Assembly: GCA_964019695.1 (NCBI GenBank)
Contig: OZ026517.1
Span: 59,919,478 to 59,983,477, forward strand
DNA length: 64,000 nt
Direction: 5' to 3'
From: Loripinus fragilis
Taxonomy: Eukaryota > Mollusca > Bivalvia > Lucinida > Lucinidae
The position numbers and the translations under genes were made by a program. The notes under the pieces are model-generated. The model did not search any database, was not told the DNA's origin, and saw nothing but the letters and a program-made list of their open reading frames with translations. Of the stretch, positions 19,557-30,400 are shown in pieces. Position 1 is the stretch's first letter, and each line of letters opens with the position of its first letter.

Positions 19557-19992
19557 GTTTCCTCTGTACCAGGTAAGTATGCTTGGACAGCGAAGGCGGT
19601 GCCTCTTAAAGCACGAGGATCTCAATTCAAAGTGGTATGGCGCCACCAGCTCCCGCTTCCACACGGTTCCCTCGCGCAGATGCACGCCATGCACGTGCTC
19701 CACGCCATGCACGTGCTCCACGCTCCTCTCCCCCAAGCAGCACGAACAAAATCCCACGTGCAGCTCGCACAATACAAAGGAGGCGCACATTCAGCCTGAA
19801 AAACAAGAACAAAAGCGATTCAGCACACGGGCAACGTCGCACGTACGTTTCTGACATTCAGCGTTTACATTGAGACATGGTGACAACTCTCCCTTTCAGC
19901 AGCTGCAACTGAAAATTTAATGCTACCTACTAGCCCACATTCAACCTGTCTGTCGTGGAGTGATCTGATCTGCGCGAAAGCACAGGGGTTTT
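19557..19992 (-). promoter_or_regulatory. 5'UTR module of unit K (5'-truncated)
   Basis: GC-rich module shared by units K, L, N, O, P, Q and R. It contains the two tandem GCACGTGC E-boxes (CACGTG), a CAG|GTAAGT donor on the + strand near 19571, and the hairpin arm GTTTCCTC next to ORF1. It is more diverged than in O-R and stops near 19992, where unit L begins. In this copy the TATAAAGG on the + strand is changed to TACAAAGG. Confidence 0.8.
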
Positions 19993-20944
19993 ATTTCAGA
20001 CTCCTAGGGATTTTGGGGGTGGGTTCAGGGGCCCAAGACTGCAGTCTTGTTTGGTGAGATAAAATCATCACCTCCAGGCTCCTGCTCCCTTCCCCTCTTT
20101 GAACTAACCATTTCAACTTCCATTTCTTGAGTCTGCTGTTGCACCTGCCCAGAGCCAACAGCACCATCAGATCCAGTTCCCACAGCCGCAGGAGCTTGTG
20201 TGCTACCTGGATCCCCAATGTTGGATCCAGAGACCACACCAGCCTGGGACCGAGGTGCATCAGGCGGGGCAGGAGCATCAGCAGGCATAACATCATTCCT
20301 TGTAGGGCAACGTGTCACCGCTGATGCGTATCTTATCAACCTGTCCGGGCAGCGTCCTCTTATGTGTCCTACCTCTGAACATCTGAGACAAAAAGGAAGT
20401 TGGCCAGGCAAAGTAATCAGGATGCTCTGGCCCGACTGAAAATTGATAAGATGGGGAATTCTTTGTTTACTGAACTCATCGCACTTGAGCCAAACTTCCC
20501 TCTGACCATTGAATGCTGTTAGTTTAGCATGAGAGGTCTTGTTCATTTTTATGTATAACACCTCACCATACTCTGCAAAAATTTCTCTCGATATGGACCC
20601 ATCATAATAGATTGGTAACCAATGAAAACGAATGTTAACAATCTGCTCATTCATCATCATGACATCAAGGATGAGGTTATTGCGTTTCAAAACCTTTTTC
20701 CTTCTTAGCTTGTCTGCAGCATCTGGGTAGACAACAAGTAATGAATAAGACGGATCAGAAGCACTAACCTTGAAAATAGCCTCTATATCATCAGGCTTCA
20801 GGTTCTCGGCTTCTTCACCGACAACAGCTCACCATAGCTAACACTACTTCTAGACTCACTTGGCACCAGGCGTAACGTTCTCACTAGTCTGTCTTCATTT
20901 ATATGATCACGCTCATACCCATTAAATTGATCCACAGGATTCAT
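19993..20944 (-). pseudogene. ORF1 (CCHC gag) of unit L; unit ends after ORF1
   Basis: Starts at the ATG at 20944 (MNPVDQFNGYERDHINED), runs through SYGEL, then shifts frame near 20820 and again near the C-terminus (frames 20690-20025 and 20296-19991). Zinc knuckle CLRCSEVGHIRGRC. The tail motif is SSKRGREQEPGGDD...SPNKTA. Unit L has no ORFX, ORF2 or 3'UTR: the sequence passes straight into the 5'UTR of unit K near 19992. It is therefore a deleted or 3'-truncated unit. Confidence 0.85.
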
Positions 20945-20982
20945 TTTGATACAATTTAACTAGAGGACCGCTTGTTGATCAC

Positions 20983-21561
20983 GGTTTCCTGTGTACCAGG
21001 TAAGTATGCTTGGACAGCGAAGGTGGTGCCTCTTAAAGCACGAGGATCTCAATTCAAAGTGGTATGGCGCCACCAGCTCCAGCTTCCACACGGTTTCCTC
21101 GCGCAGCTGCATGCCATACACGTGCTCCACGCCATGCACGTGCTCCACGTTCCTCTCCTCCAAGCAGCACGAACGAAATCCCACGTGCAGCTCGCACAAT
21201 ATAATGTAGGCGCACATTCAGCCTGAAAAACAAGAACAAAAGCGATTCACCACACAGGCAACGTCGCACATACGTTTCTGACATTCATCGTTTACATTGA
21301 GAAAGGGTGACAACTCTCCCTTTCAGCAGCTGCAAATGCTACCTACTAGCCCACATTCAACCTGTCTGTCGTGACGTGATCTGACGATTTCTAGGGATTT
21401 TGGAAGGGTTTCCACTCTGGAATGACTTTGTTTTTTGTTTCAGGGGTTAGCGCGTACGCAGACCCCCACACTTATAAATTGCGTACCCAAGTTGTCCACA
21501 TTTGGGACAATCGCAGCCATCAGCCCAACGGAAGTGCAATGGAAGGGCCTCCTGCTGGAGA
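20983..21561 (-). promoter_or_regulatory. 5'UTR module of unit L
   Basis: Same module as in K and N-R, moderately diverged. CACGTG pair near 21120-21145; + strand CAGGTAAGT at 20998-21006; a changed TATA region (CAATATAATGTAGG). It ends in the CTCCTGCTGGAG tip near 21561, where the ORFX frame of unit M reads into it (end of the frame at 21520). Confidence 0.8.
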
Positions 21562-23184
21562 GTGGTATTTTTCCATATTGTCAAAATGTTTTGGATCCAG
21601 ACCGGGCCCGACAAAATGTCGGCCCCCATCTGGGTCCGAACTATTTGCATATGTTAGCAGCAAATGAGGTATAAACACCAGTGATAGTAAAATTAGGATA
21701 TGCCATATTAGTGATGTTGGTGGTATTTTGGGGGATGATAGTAGTGAGTGGTGTTTTTTCATATTGTCAAAACATCCTGGATCAAGATCGGGTCCGACAA
21801 AATGTCGGGCTTCATCTTGGTCCAAACTGCTTGCAAATATTTTCAGTAAATTAAATATGAGCATTATTAGTTGCAGTATGTGAAAAAATAATGGTTGCTG
21901 TGATGATAAGGACCAATATATAGGCTTTTTGGGGGTAATCTTTTTATGATGATGATGATATATATACATGTATATACAATATAGGGTTCTTGTCAAAACA
22001 GCTAAGTATTTGTTTACAATAGTTAGAAGGGCAGAGAGGGTGAATATATACCAAACGCAAAGGGGGTAGACATAAAGGTAATTATGGTACAACATATCAC
22101 AAGATGGTCTTATTGCTGTATAGATTTGCAAAGTTAAATCACTGAAGGTTAGAGTCTGTACTGCATAAAAGATATCTTGATGACAGGTAGTGTGCTTTTG
22201 ATTCATTCTTTTACTGTTAATTTGTAAAAGACAACAGAATAGCGATAGAACAAAAACAGCAGGAATAAGGTATATGAAGTTTAACAAAGGTATACTCAGC
22301 AGGAATAAGGTAAAGGACTGCAAAATTTCCAATACTTTACAGCGTAATAAAATATCGTCTGCTTTATGAGTAAATTGAGGTAGTTTTTTATCGCCAGAAA
22401 GTGTACAGGTGAATCGAAAAATCAATACAGTTCAGAACGTGGCCAGACAAATAGTAAGCGCAGGCTTCAAATTATACATGCGGTGTTAAAATAATATATG
22501 TAAACCAAGGTAGATCGTCGTTGCATAGTAACCAAGTACATATATTGGTGATTTAGCTAGGATGGCCTGATGTATAGCGTTAGTCGTGTATATAAACATG
22601 TATATCAATCTATATGATATGTTTATGAAAAGATTGTTGCCAATTACACAATAGTTATAACACCTAAGTTTTGGCGGATGAGGGGACAGGGGTTTATATA
22701 TTAGAACAAAACTAAGAATAGTGTATATAAGATGTACGAAAGGGGCAAAGCATTTGGGAAACTTACTGGGGTTGTATGATGGAATTTGATTAATGGCTAT
22801 AGGTAATGTGGGTGTAGTATTGGAGACTGAAAAGTAAAATGGGAACATTAGGGGCGTTGTATTAATTGGGAGCATTAGGGGTGTAGCATTGCTATAGGAG
22901 TTTATTTGGTGGTAATTTGGGAGAAAATAGCTATAGGATTTGAAGTAAGGACTGGCGTGGCTTTGGATTTGAGGGTTAAATGAATATATGGGGGAAATAA
23001 AAACAGGAGACACATAAAATACATGTAAACAAATAGCAACATACAAAATACAGGCAGTCAAACTGAAGAGAGCGACTGCCTTAAAAATTGGGCCAATAAT
23101 CAGTCTCGTGGTCGATGTCCATTTCCGGGTCTCGCGTTCCAAACAAGGATTGGCATTGCCGTTAATCAAAGAGAGTAAGTCCAT
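21562..23184 (-). pseudogene. ORFX (multi-membrane-segment protein) of unit M, broken
   Basis: Two frames (23184-22486, 232 residues; 22425-21520, 301 residues) that together align with ORFX of P and R. N-terminal motif NPCLERETRKWTSTTRL, then hydrophobic segments (ALFSLTACILYVAICLHVF and others). Blocks shared with P and R: RLIYMFIY, YATTIYLGL, VQTLTFSDLTLQIYTAIR, CIYMYIYHHHH. Two hairpin repeats near the end are read in frame (LDQDEARHFVGPDLDP). It begins 31 bp after the longest ORF1 frame. Function unknown; it would sit in a membrane if translated. Confidence 0.6.
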
Positions 23185-23214
23185 TTTGAAAGTATGTTTT
23201 GGTTATTAATCAAC

Positions 23215-24231
23215 CTAACTTGGAGGAACTTGATCACTTGGGCTATACACTCCAGGAATCAGGTTGAGGAAGTTGTTCTCCTTGGGGGGCGGGCTCAGGC
23301 TCATCAGCCCAAGACTGCGCTTTCGCTGTTTTGTTAGGCTTGACAAAACCTTCATCATCAGGCTCCTGATCCCGTCCCCTCTTGGAACAACCACTCTCCG
23401 ACCCTTCCATGGACATATCCTGCTGTTTCTTCTGCCCAAGGCCAACAGCACCCCCACCCTCAGTTCCCACATCCGTGGGTGCTGGTGTGACAATTGGAGC
23501 TGAAAATCAGACCCAGATGTCACATTAGCCTGGGGCGCAGGTGCATCAGGCGGGGCAGGAGCAATAGCAGCCTCCATCCTCTGGTGTTCTGTAAATAGCT
23601 GATTGAATCTCTTATTTGTTGGGCATCTAGATCTTATATGCCCAACGCTCCTACATTTAAGGCAGTAGGGGTCCCTACCTTGCATCGTCACTAGCATACT
23701 CTGGCCAGAATTGAAGTTCACTAGATGTGGCACTCTCTGCTTTCTAAATTCATCCGTCTTAATGCTCACTTCCCTCACACCATTATAGGCTGAGACAATA
23801 GCATGACTTGTTTTAAGCATAACTACATCTATCACTTTAGCATATTCTGCAAAGACCTCCCTGAGCAATGAATTGTCCATATATAAGGGCAACCAGTGTA
23901 CCCTTAATGTAACTATCTGCTCGTCCATCTTCATGATGTTGAAAACGACTTTATTTATGAGAATTGACCCTTTTTTGTGCATCATTAACATGGCATCGTC
24001 ATATTTGAACAGCACTGAGTAGGATGAGTCTTTAACACTCACCTTATAGATGCCTGAGATGTCTTCTGGCTTGACCCCAGCCTCGCATAGCCCTGTCAAC
24101 AGCTCACCATAGCTTACAGAAGTCTGCCCAACATACTCCTTAGGTTCCATTTTCACAATTCTCGCCAATCTGTCCGCGTTGATGTAGTCTACCTCGAAAC
24201 CTTCAAAATCTACTTCTGCTTTGAAATTCAT
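23215..24231 (-). pseudogene. ORF1 (CCHC gag) of unit M with a C-terminal frameshift
   Basis: 338-residue frame from the ATG at 24231 (MNFKAEVDFEGFEVDYINAD). Blocks TSVSYGELLTGLCEAGVKPEDI, GIYKVSVKDSSYSVL, VTLRVHWLPLYMDN, KQRVPHLVNFNSGQS and zinc knuckle CLKCRSVGHIRSRC. A frameshift near 23500 puts the true C-terminus in another frame (23470-23243), with SKRGRDQEPDDEG and KPNKTAK. Unlike the other units, M has no 5'UTR module: only 59 bp separate the ATG from the tail of unit N. Confidence 0.85.
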
Positions 24232-24290
24232 GTTGAAATAGCACTGATACAGCGTATCAGAGGAAAACGCCAGAAAAAGAGGAAACCACC

Positions 24291-25553
24291 TTTTTGTTTT
24301 TCATAAATTTAATATAGTATTTACAAAAAAAAAACCGGTGGGGTGTAAAAGCCCCACACGGCCGGTACCTTTAGCATGCATATACAATGATTGAAACCCT
24401 TAAAAAGACCTATGAAAAAACTTTATACATCGAAATATGAAAGATAAAAATGTTATAGAGAAGTAATTGAAAAAGACCTAGATAGAAATTATTTGAAATA
24501 TCTTGCAAGGAAAGAAAAGGAAAGGATAGATATGACTTTTATGGCAGATTGAATCCCTTAATATGCACTATGGCGGCATATATTCAACAATAGATAAATT
24601 GCATTGCGTTTTCACAAACCTAAACCTTAAAAGGTACCGTGTGTTAGTATTTGAGATTACTTGACCACATACTAAATATTTTATACATTTGTATTTATGT
24701 TTTGCCAGTCTATTAGGTAAAAAAAAGAGAAAATCTTAGGAAAAAAATGTTCTGCCTTTCCATGTGTACCTGGTCATGACACGAGCGTTGTGCACCTCGT
24801 GCACAAGGCTAGAGCCAGTGACCAAGTTCACATTTCAACCTGGGTCAGCCTTTAGTATGGGATATATGTAGAATCTTTTCATACAATGTGGTATAAGCAT
24901 AATATATACAACGACGGACATTGATCACAGAGGGCAAATGGGAGAGTTGGACTTGGGTCGCTCACTATTCTGGGGGAAAGACAAGAACCACTCACACATC
25001 CAAGAGACGAGGGCTCGGGTTCCCTCCCCACTTGGGCGTGGGAGTATTAAAAGGATATCCATATTTATTAACCTAATTGTGTTGTGCAGGTATAATTCAA
25101 AATTATCTTAGTCTGTAGTCAAGTAAGAGCTCTACATATATAGTTAGTACAATACAATGAATATTCACAAATGAAATGACAATTCTTTACTGTTCAAACA
25201 GCAACTGCAGTCTGAAAATAGAAAGACTAGTTTAAAACATGTACAAGGTTATTTTCCATAATATAAACAAAATGACAATATAAATTGTAAGTACCAGAGG
25301 AGATAATGGCTAAATTATCCGTAGTTTGGACTGAGATGAGTTCTGACATATTGTCAGGTCTGACCTCTGTCCAAAATACTAGTAATTCTCATAAGTAGAT
25401 GATTAAAGTCACGATTTAAGTTAATCTGTGTTAACATATGCCTCTTTCCCATACAAGCATATAGTCTTTTCTTTGGAACAAAAACAAACAGTGCAGATCC
25501 AGATTAGCCACTACATAACGCAGCATCCAATCAGGCTCTCCACTGTTTGCTTA
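24291..25553 (-). other. 3'UTR of Tx1-like unit N, left of insertion F
   Basis: Non-coding. On the minus strand it ends in ATGAAAAACAAAAA, directly against unit M. A hairpin with GTGGGG/CCCCAC arms (about 24339-24358) lies ~40 bp from the end. Nearly identical to the 3'UTRs of P (from 40426) and R (from 54406). A hairpin repeat is present near 25330-25380. The right end (ACTGTTTGCTTA, 25542-25553) is the left arm of the F target-site duplication. Confidence 0.8.
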
Positions 25554-26126
25554 CCCTGGAGAGTCCCTACCACCTTGTCGCGGTCTCTGGGGCACACTTC
25601 ACACAGGGGACGATATTGATTGTAATTATTGTCTCCTCTGGGAGTGCTAAGAGTAGGACCCACCAGTCTGCCGTGGGTGGCTTTCTCGTAACTCGAAGGG
25701 GATGGCCTGGAAGACTGAGAGCATGCAGAATATGGACGTTTATAAATTCTGTATGACTCAACACGTCTCTTTGGCCTCTTTGACGGGGTAGACTGAGGTG
25801 GAAACACGGCCCGGTGTTTCTAATCGGCTTTGTCATGCTGAGCCCCAGGATTCTGAAAATGTAAAAAAATATATTTCTTATATCTTCGTTCTATAGTATC
25901 GTTCTGATGCCAACCATGTGTCCATTATCTTAAACTTTCTTTCTTTTATAAAATAATCCTGGAAGGCAGTGGCTTAACGGGTCAATTGTGCAGATTCTAT
26001 TTGTGCAAGTATACCTTCTATGTAACTCTAGCACTGGAGGTCGGAAAGCCACTCCATTAAAGTGCTCCCTTGTTGGGCTCCACGGTGGGTGGAGAGCATG
26101 GAGGATGAATCAAACAAACAAACTAC
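25554..26126 (+). promoter_or_regulatory. 5'UTR of copy F, probable internal promoter
   Basis: Nearly identical to the 5'UTR of copy B, including the SINE-like last part with an A-box match (TGGCTTAACGG) and CAAACAAACAAACTAC just before ATG. No coding potential on the + strand is evident. Confidence 0.6.
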
Positions 26127-27473
26127 ATGGCTAAACAAAAAGCAAAAAAACGTCACATAGCAAATTCAGATACTGACTCTGAAAACTCGTACCCAGCTTC
26201 TCAACCAACTACTTCAAGTTCGTCTACCTCAAACAAAAAACCTTATGTACCCAGATTTTTAATAATTCATTCAGAAAAGGAAGATGAAAGTATTTCTTCT
26301 CTTTCTCCATTCCTTGTACATAAAACTATAATGAGTTTGACAGGTGAACCCAAAAGCATAAAAAATCTACGGTCTGGTGACCTTCTGATACAGTGTGCGA
26401 AGGAAAAACATGAGACAACTCTTCTTAATTTGAAGAACTTCTGCGGACTGAAATGCAAAGTGACCCCACATTCTTCCTTGAACATATCCAAGGGTATTGT
26501 TCGCTGTCCTGCCTTGAACAGGCAGACTTGTGAGCATATTCTGGAGTTCATGGGAGAACAGGGTGTCACAGATGTTCGTAGAATCAGTGTCTTCCGTGAT
26601 GGAGCAAAGAAACCGACAAACACATTTGTATTCACATTCAATTCACCAGTTTTACCATCAGTAGTAAAAATAGGTTTTATGCAAGTCAAAGTTGACGTAT
26701 ATATACCAAATCCACTTCGTTGTTATCAATGTCAAGTGTTTGGCCACCACGAGAACAAGTGTGGCAGACAGGCTATATGCGTCAACTGCAGTATGCCTGA
26801 GCATTGCCCAGTTGGCCAGTGTCAAAGACCAGCCAAGTGTGTAAACTGCTCAGGGGAACACCCTGCCAACTCTAAACAGTGCCCAGCTTGGGAGAAAGAG
26901 AAGAAAATACTTAAGATAAAATGTGAACAGAACATCTCGTTCCCAGAAGCTCGAAAACAATATGAGCAATTTTATGATACTAGATCATATGCAAGTGCTG
27001 TAAAACCAGGCACTTGCAACAAATCAATACAAACTGAAAACAGAACCACACAGACAGACGACAGCTTTGACGAATACTTAAAAAAACAAGAAAAATCAAC
27101 ATCAGAAAAAACACCCAAAGAAACACCTAAGGGAAAACAAGACAAAAATACTTCATCTCCTCGTCCAGGGCCAGCACTTAAGCCAGCAACCCTGGAAATG
27201 ATGAAGAAGGAGGAGGAGAGGAAGAAAAAAGAAGAGAAAGACAAACTTAAAAAACAACAAAAAGAAGAAAGAAAACAGCAATGGCAAAAAGAACAAGCAC
27301 AGAAAGAAAAAGAACAAATGGAAAAAGCAAAACAAGCTGAAATGAATCCATATTCTGTGTTTGCTGAAAAAGATGGCGAGGAGGTCATGGACGATGAGTC
27401 TGTGGTTTTCACAGAGCCATCTTCCAGTGATCACCTCCCTAAAGGCACACTATCACGATTACCATTAGCTTAA
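26127..27473 (+). CDS. ORF1 (gag-like, three zinc knuckles) of copy F
   Basis: 448 residues. The same architecture as copy B, but the middle part (EHILEFMGEQGVTDVRRIS, and KNFCGLKCKV) is clearly more diverged than the ends. Knuckles: CYQCQVFGHHENKC, CVNCSMPEHCPVGQC and CVNCSGEHPANSKQC. Lys/Glu/Gln-rich C-terminal helix and the FTEPSSSDHLPKGTL tail. The stop TAA (27471-27473) is followed by ATAATG, so a TAATG pentamer (27475-27479) is kept at the ORF2 start even though the real stop lies 3 nt before the ATG. The uneven divergence suggests recombination between ORF1 lineages. Confidence 0.95.
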   Translation: MAKQKAKKRHIANSDTDSENSYPASQPTTSSSSTSNKKPYVPRFLIIHSEKEDESISSLSPFLVHKTIMSLTGEPKSIKNLRSGDLLIQCAKEKHETTLLNLKNFCGLKCKVTPHSSLNISKGIVRCPALNRQTCEHILEFMGEQGVTDVRRISVFRDGAKKPTNTFVFTFNSPVLPSVVKIGFMQVKVDVYIPNPLRCYQCQVFGHHENKCGRQAICVNCSMPEHCPVGQCQRPAKCVNCSGEHPANSKQCPAWEKEKKILKIKCEQNISFPEARKQYEQFYDTRSYASAVKPGTCNKSIQTENRTTQTDDSFDEYLKKQEKSTSEKTPKETPKGKQDKNTSSPRPGPALKPATLEMMKKEEERKKKEEKDKLKKQQKEERKQQWQKEQAQKEKEQMEKAKQAEMNPYSVFAEKDGEEVMDDESVVFTEPSSSDHLPKGTLSRLPLA

Positions 27474-27476
27474 ATA

Positions 27477-30400
27477 ATGGAGGGTTTCAATCTAACCATT
27501 ATTTTATTACCCATTTTAATATTATTTTCAAGTATGGATTTTAAACATAAAATTATACAATGGAATTGTCGAGGTTTGAAACCTAATTATAATGAAGTAT
27601 CATTATTGATTTCTGAATATAACCCATCTGTATTTTGTTTTCAAGAGACATTTCTTAAGCCAGATGATAACATATCATTAAAAGGTTTTAATGTATACAA
27701 CTATGTTCATACTGACTGTTTGAGGCCCTCTGGTGGTGCCTCAATATTTGTAAAATCATCTTTCCCACAAAGAAAGATTGATTTACAAACACAACTACAA
27801 GCAACTGCTGTTTCTGTCACTCTAGACAGAGAAATAACCATATGTTCTGTATATATTCCTCCATCGTTTTCTCTTAACTCCCAACATTTGGACAATTTAC
27901 TGCAACAACTTCCTTCTCCTTATATTTTATTAGGTGACTTCAATGGTCACAATATCCTCTGGGGTGGTCAAAACAATGATTCCAGAGGTGAACTTATTGA
28001 AAATTTCATTACAAAGAACGACATTTGTATTATGAATGATAAGTCTTACACTTATCATTCTCCAAGTACAAAGTCTTTTACATCTATTGATCTTTCCTTA
28101 TGTCATCCATCACTGTTTCTTGATTATAATTGGTCTGTATGTGAAGACCAACACAATAGTGATCACTTCCCTATCATCATTGAACAGAACACTTATTCCA
28201 CTGAGGATCACAATCCAAAGTGGAAATTAAATAGAGCCAACTGGGATCTATTTAATACTCTGTGCACTGGTAAATTGGTGCCAGAAAACTTCAAAGAATC
28301 TTCTGATCCTATAGCTGATTTTACCTCTTCTCTTATCGAAATATCTAAAGAATGTATTCCTCAAACTTCGACAAATCCAACTAAAAGTAATCCATGGTAC
28401 AATGACGACTGTAAAGAAGCAATTAAACAGCGCAAGCAAGCTCTATCTAAATTCAAAAGATCTCCAAATACCAACAATTTCAATGACATCAAAGTATTTA
28501 GAGCTAAAGCCCGTAGAACAATTAAACTTTCGAAGCGTAAATCATGGAGATCTTATGTTTCGAAAATCAATCATAAAACACCTATTAAAAAGGTTTGGGA
28601 TATGATAAGAAAAATCTCTGGAAAAAACAAATCCCCCAGTTACACACATCTAAACATGGTGGGTACTGACAGCAAAGCAACTTCAAAAACAGACATTGCT
28701 GACACTTTAGGAGAAACTTTTTGTCACAATTCATCATCATTCAATTACTCTGAATCCTTCAGAAAGATTAAAACCGAACAAGAGAAAGTCAAATTGAATT
28801 TTAAATCACAAAATAATGAAATTTACAACAAAGATTTTAATTTAGATGAATTAGTTGAAGCTATTCAACTATCACATGACTCAGCCACGGGTCCTGATGA
28901 GATCCACTATCAAATGCTTAAACATCTCCCAGATACTTCTCTTGAAACTCTTTTGAATATATTTAATTACATTTGGACTACTGGTAAATTTCCAGAAGAT
29001 TGGATCTTAGCAACCATAATCCCAATTCCCAAACCAGGGAAAGATCCTGCGGAACCTAATAACTATAGACCTATAGCTTTAACAAGTTGTCTATGTAAAA
29101 CACTTGAAAGAATGATAAATAAAAGACTTACTTGGTTTTTAGAATCAAATAATCATATATCGCGGTTCCAGTCTGGTTTCAGATCTGACCGCAGTACAAC
29201 TGATAATTTAGTTAGATTGGAAACCTTCATACGTGATGCCTTTATTAAAAAGGAACATGTAGTTGCTGTGTTTTTTGATTTGGAAAAAGCTTATGATACC
29301 ACGTGGAGATATGGCATTTTAAAAGATATCCACAAACTAGGATTAAGAGGTAGACTTCCTACATTCATTGAAAACTTCCTTGCAGACCGCGCCATGCAAG
29401 TCCGAGTTGGCTCCTCTCTGTCTGACTATTACGACCAGGAGCAAGGTGTACCTCAAGGGGGAGTTCTATCTACAACACTTTTTAGCATTAAAATTAATGA
29501 TATTGTGAAATGTTTAGGTAATCTTACTGATTGCTCATTATATGTTGATGACTTCTGTATCTGTTATCGCTCAAAAAGCATGGCGACGATTGAACGCCAA
29601 CTGCAACAAAATTTAAATAAGATTGAAAATTGGGCAACAAGCAATGGTTTTAAGTTTTCCAAATCAAAAACACAGTGTGTACATTTCTGTCAGTTGCGCA
29701 AGCAACATGATGATCCAGTTTTACATTTATATGGATCACCTATTCCAGTTGTTGAGGAATCTAAATTCCTTGGCATTTTATTTGATAGAAAACTCAGTTT
29801 TATACCCCATATTAAATATCTCAAAGCTAAATGTTTAAAAGCATTGAATCTTTTAAAAGTGCTCTCCCATACATCTTGGGGTGCAGACCGAACTACACTT
29901 CTCAAGCTTTATCGGTCTCTAGTCCGGTCAAAATTAGACTATGGCTGTATTATATATGGCTCTGCACGAAAATCATATCTTCAAATGCTTGATCCTATAC
30001 ATAACCAAGGACTTAGATTAGCTTTAGGGGCTTTTAGAACTTCTCCTGTTGCTAGTCTCTATGTGGAAGCAGATGAACCATCACTATACTCACGAAGAGA
30101 GAAACTCTCTTTGCAATATGCCATAAGACTTGCTGCTAACCCATCAAATCCTGCTCATGAAGTTACATTCCCACCAAATTATGTTGATTTATATGAACAA
30201 AAACCTAAAGCTATTAAATCATTTGGCATCAGAATTTCACCACTCTTAGAATCTGCAAACATCAAACCACAAAATGTTGAAAAACATTTTACACCAAATA
30301 TTCCAGCTTGGTGTATGAAACCACCTGAAATTCTTTTTAATTTACATTCTGGGAAAAAATCTGAATCAAATCCACACATATTAAAAGATGATTTCAGAAA

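Noticed and set aside
19579..19873. Several overlapping + strand ORFs rich in Ala, Arg, His and Ser over the 5'UTR modules (also near 21000, 39850, 48270, 53830, 62390)
   Set aside because: They overlap in different frames on GC-rich repeat DNA and shift between copies; no conserved start in the old copies.
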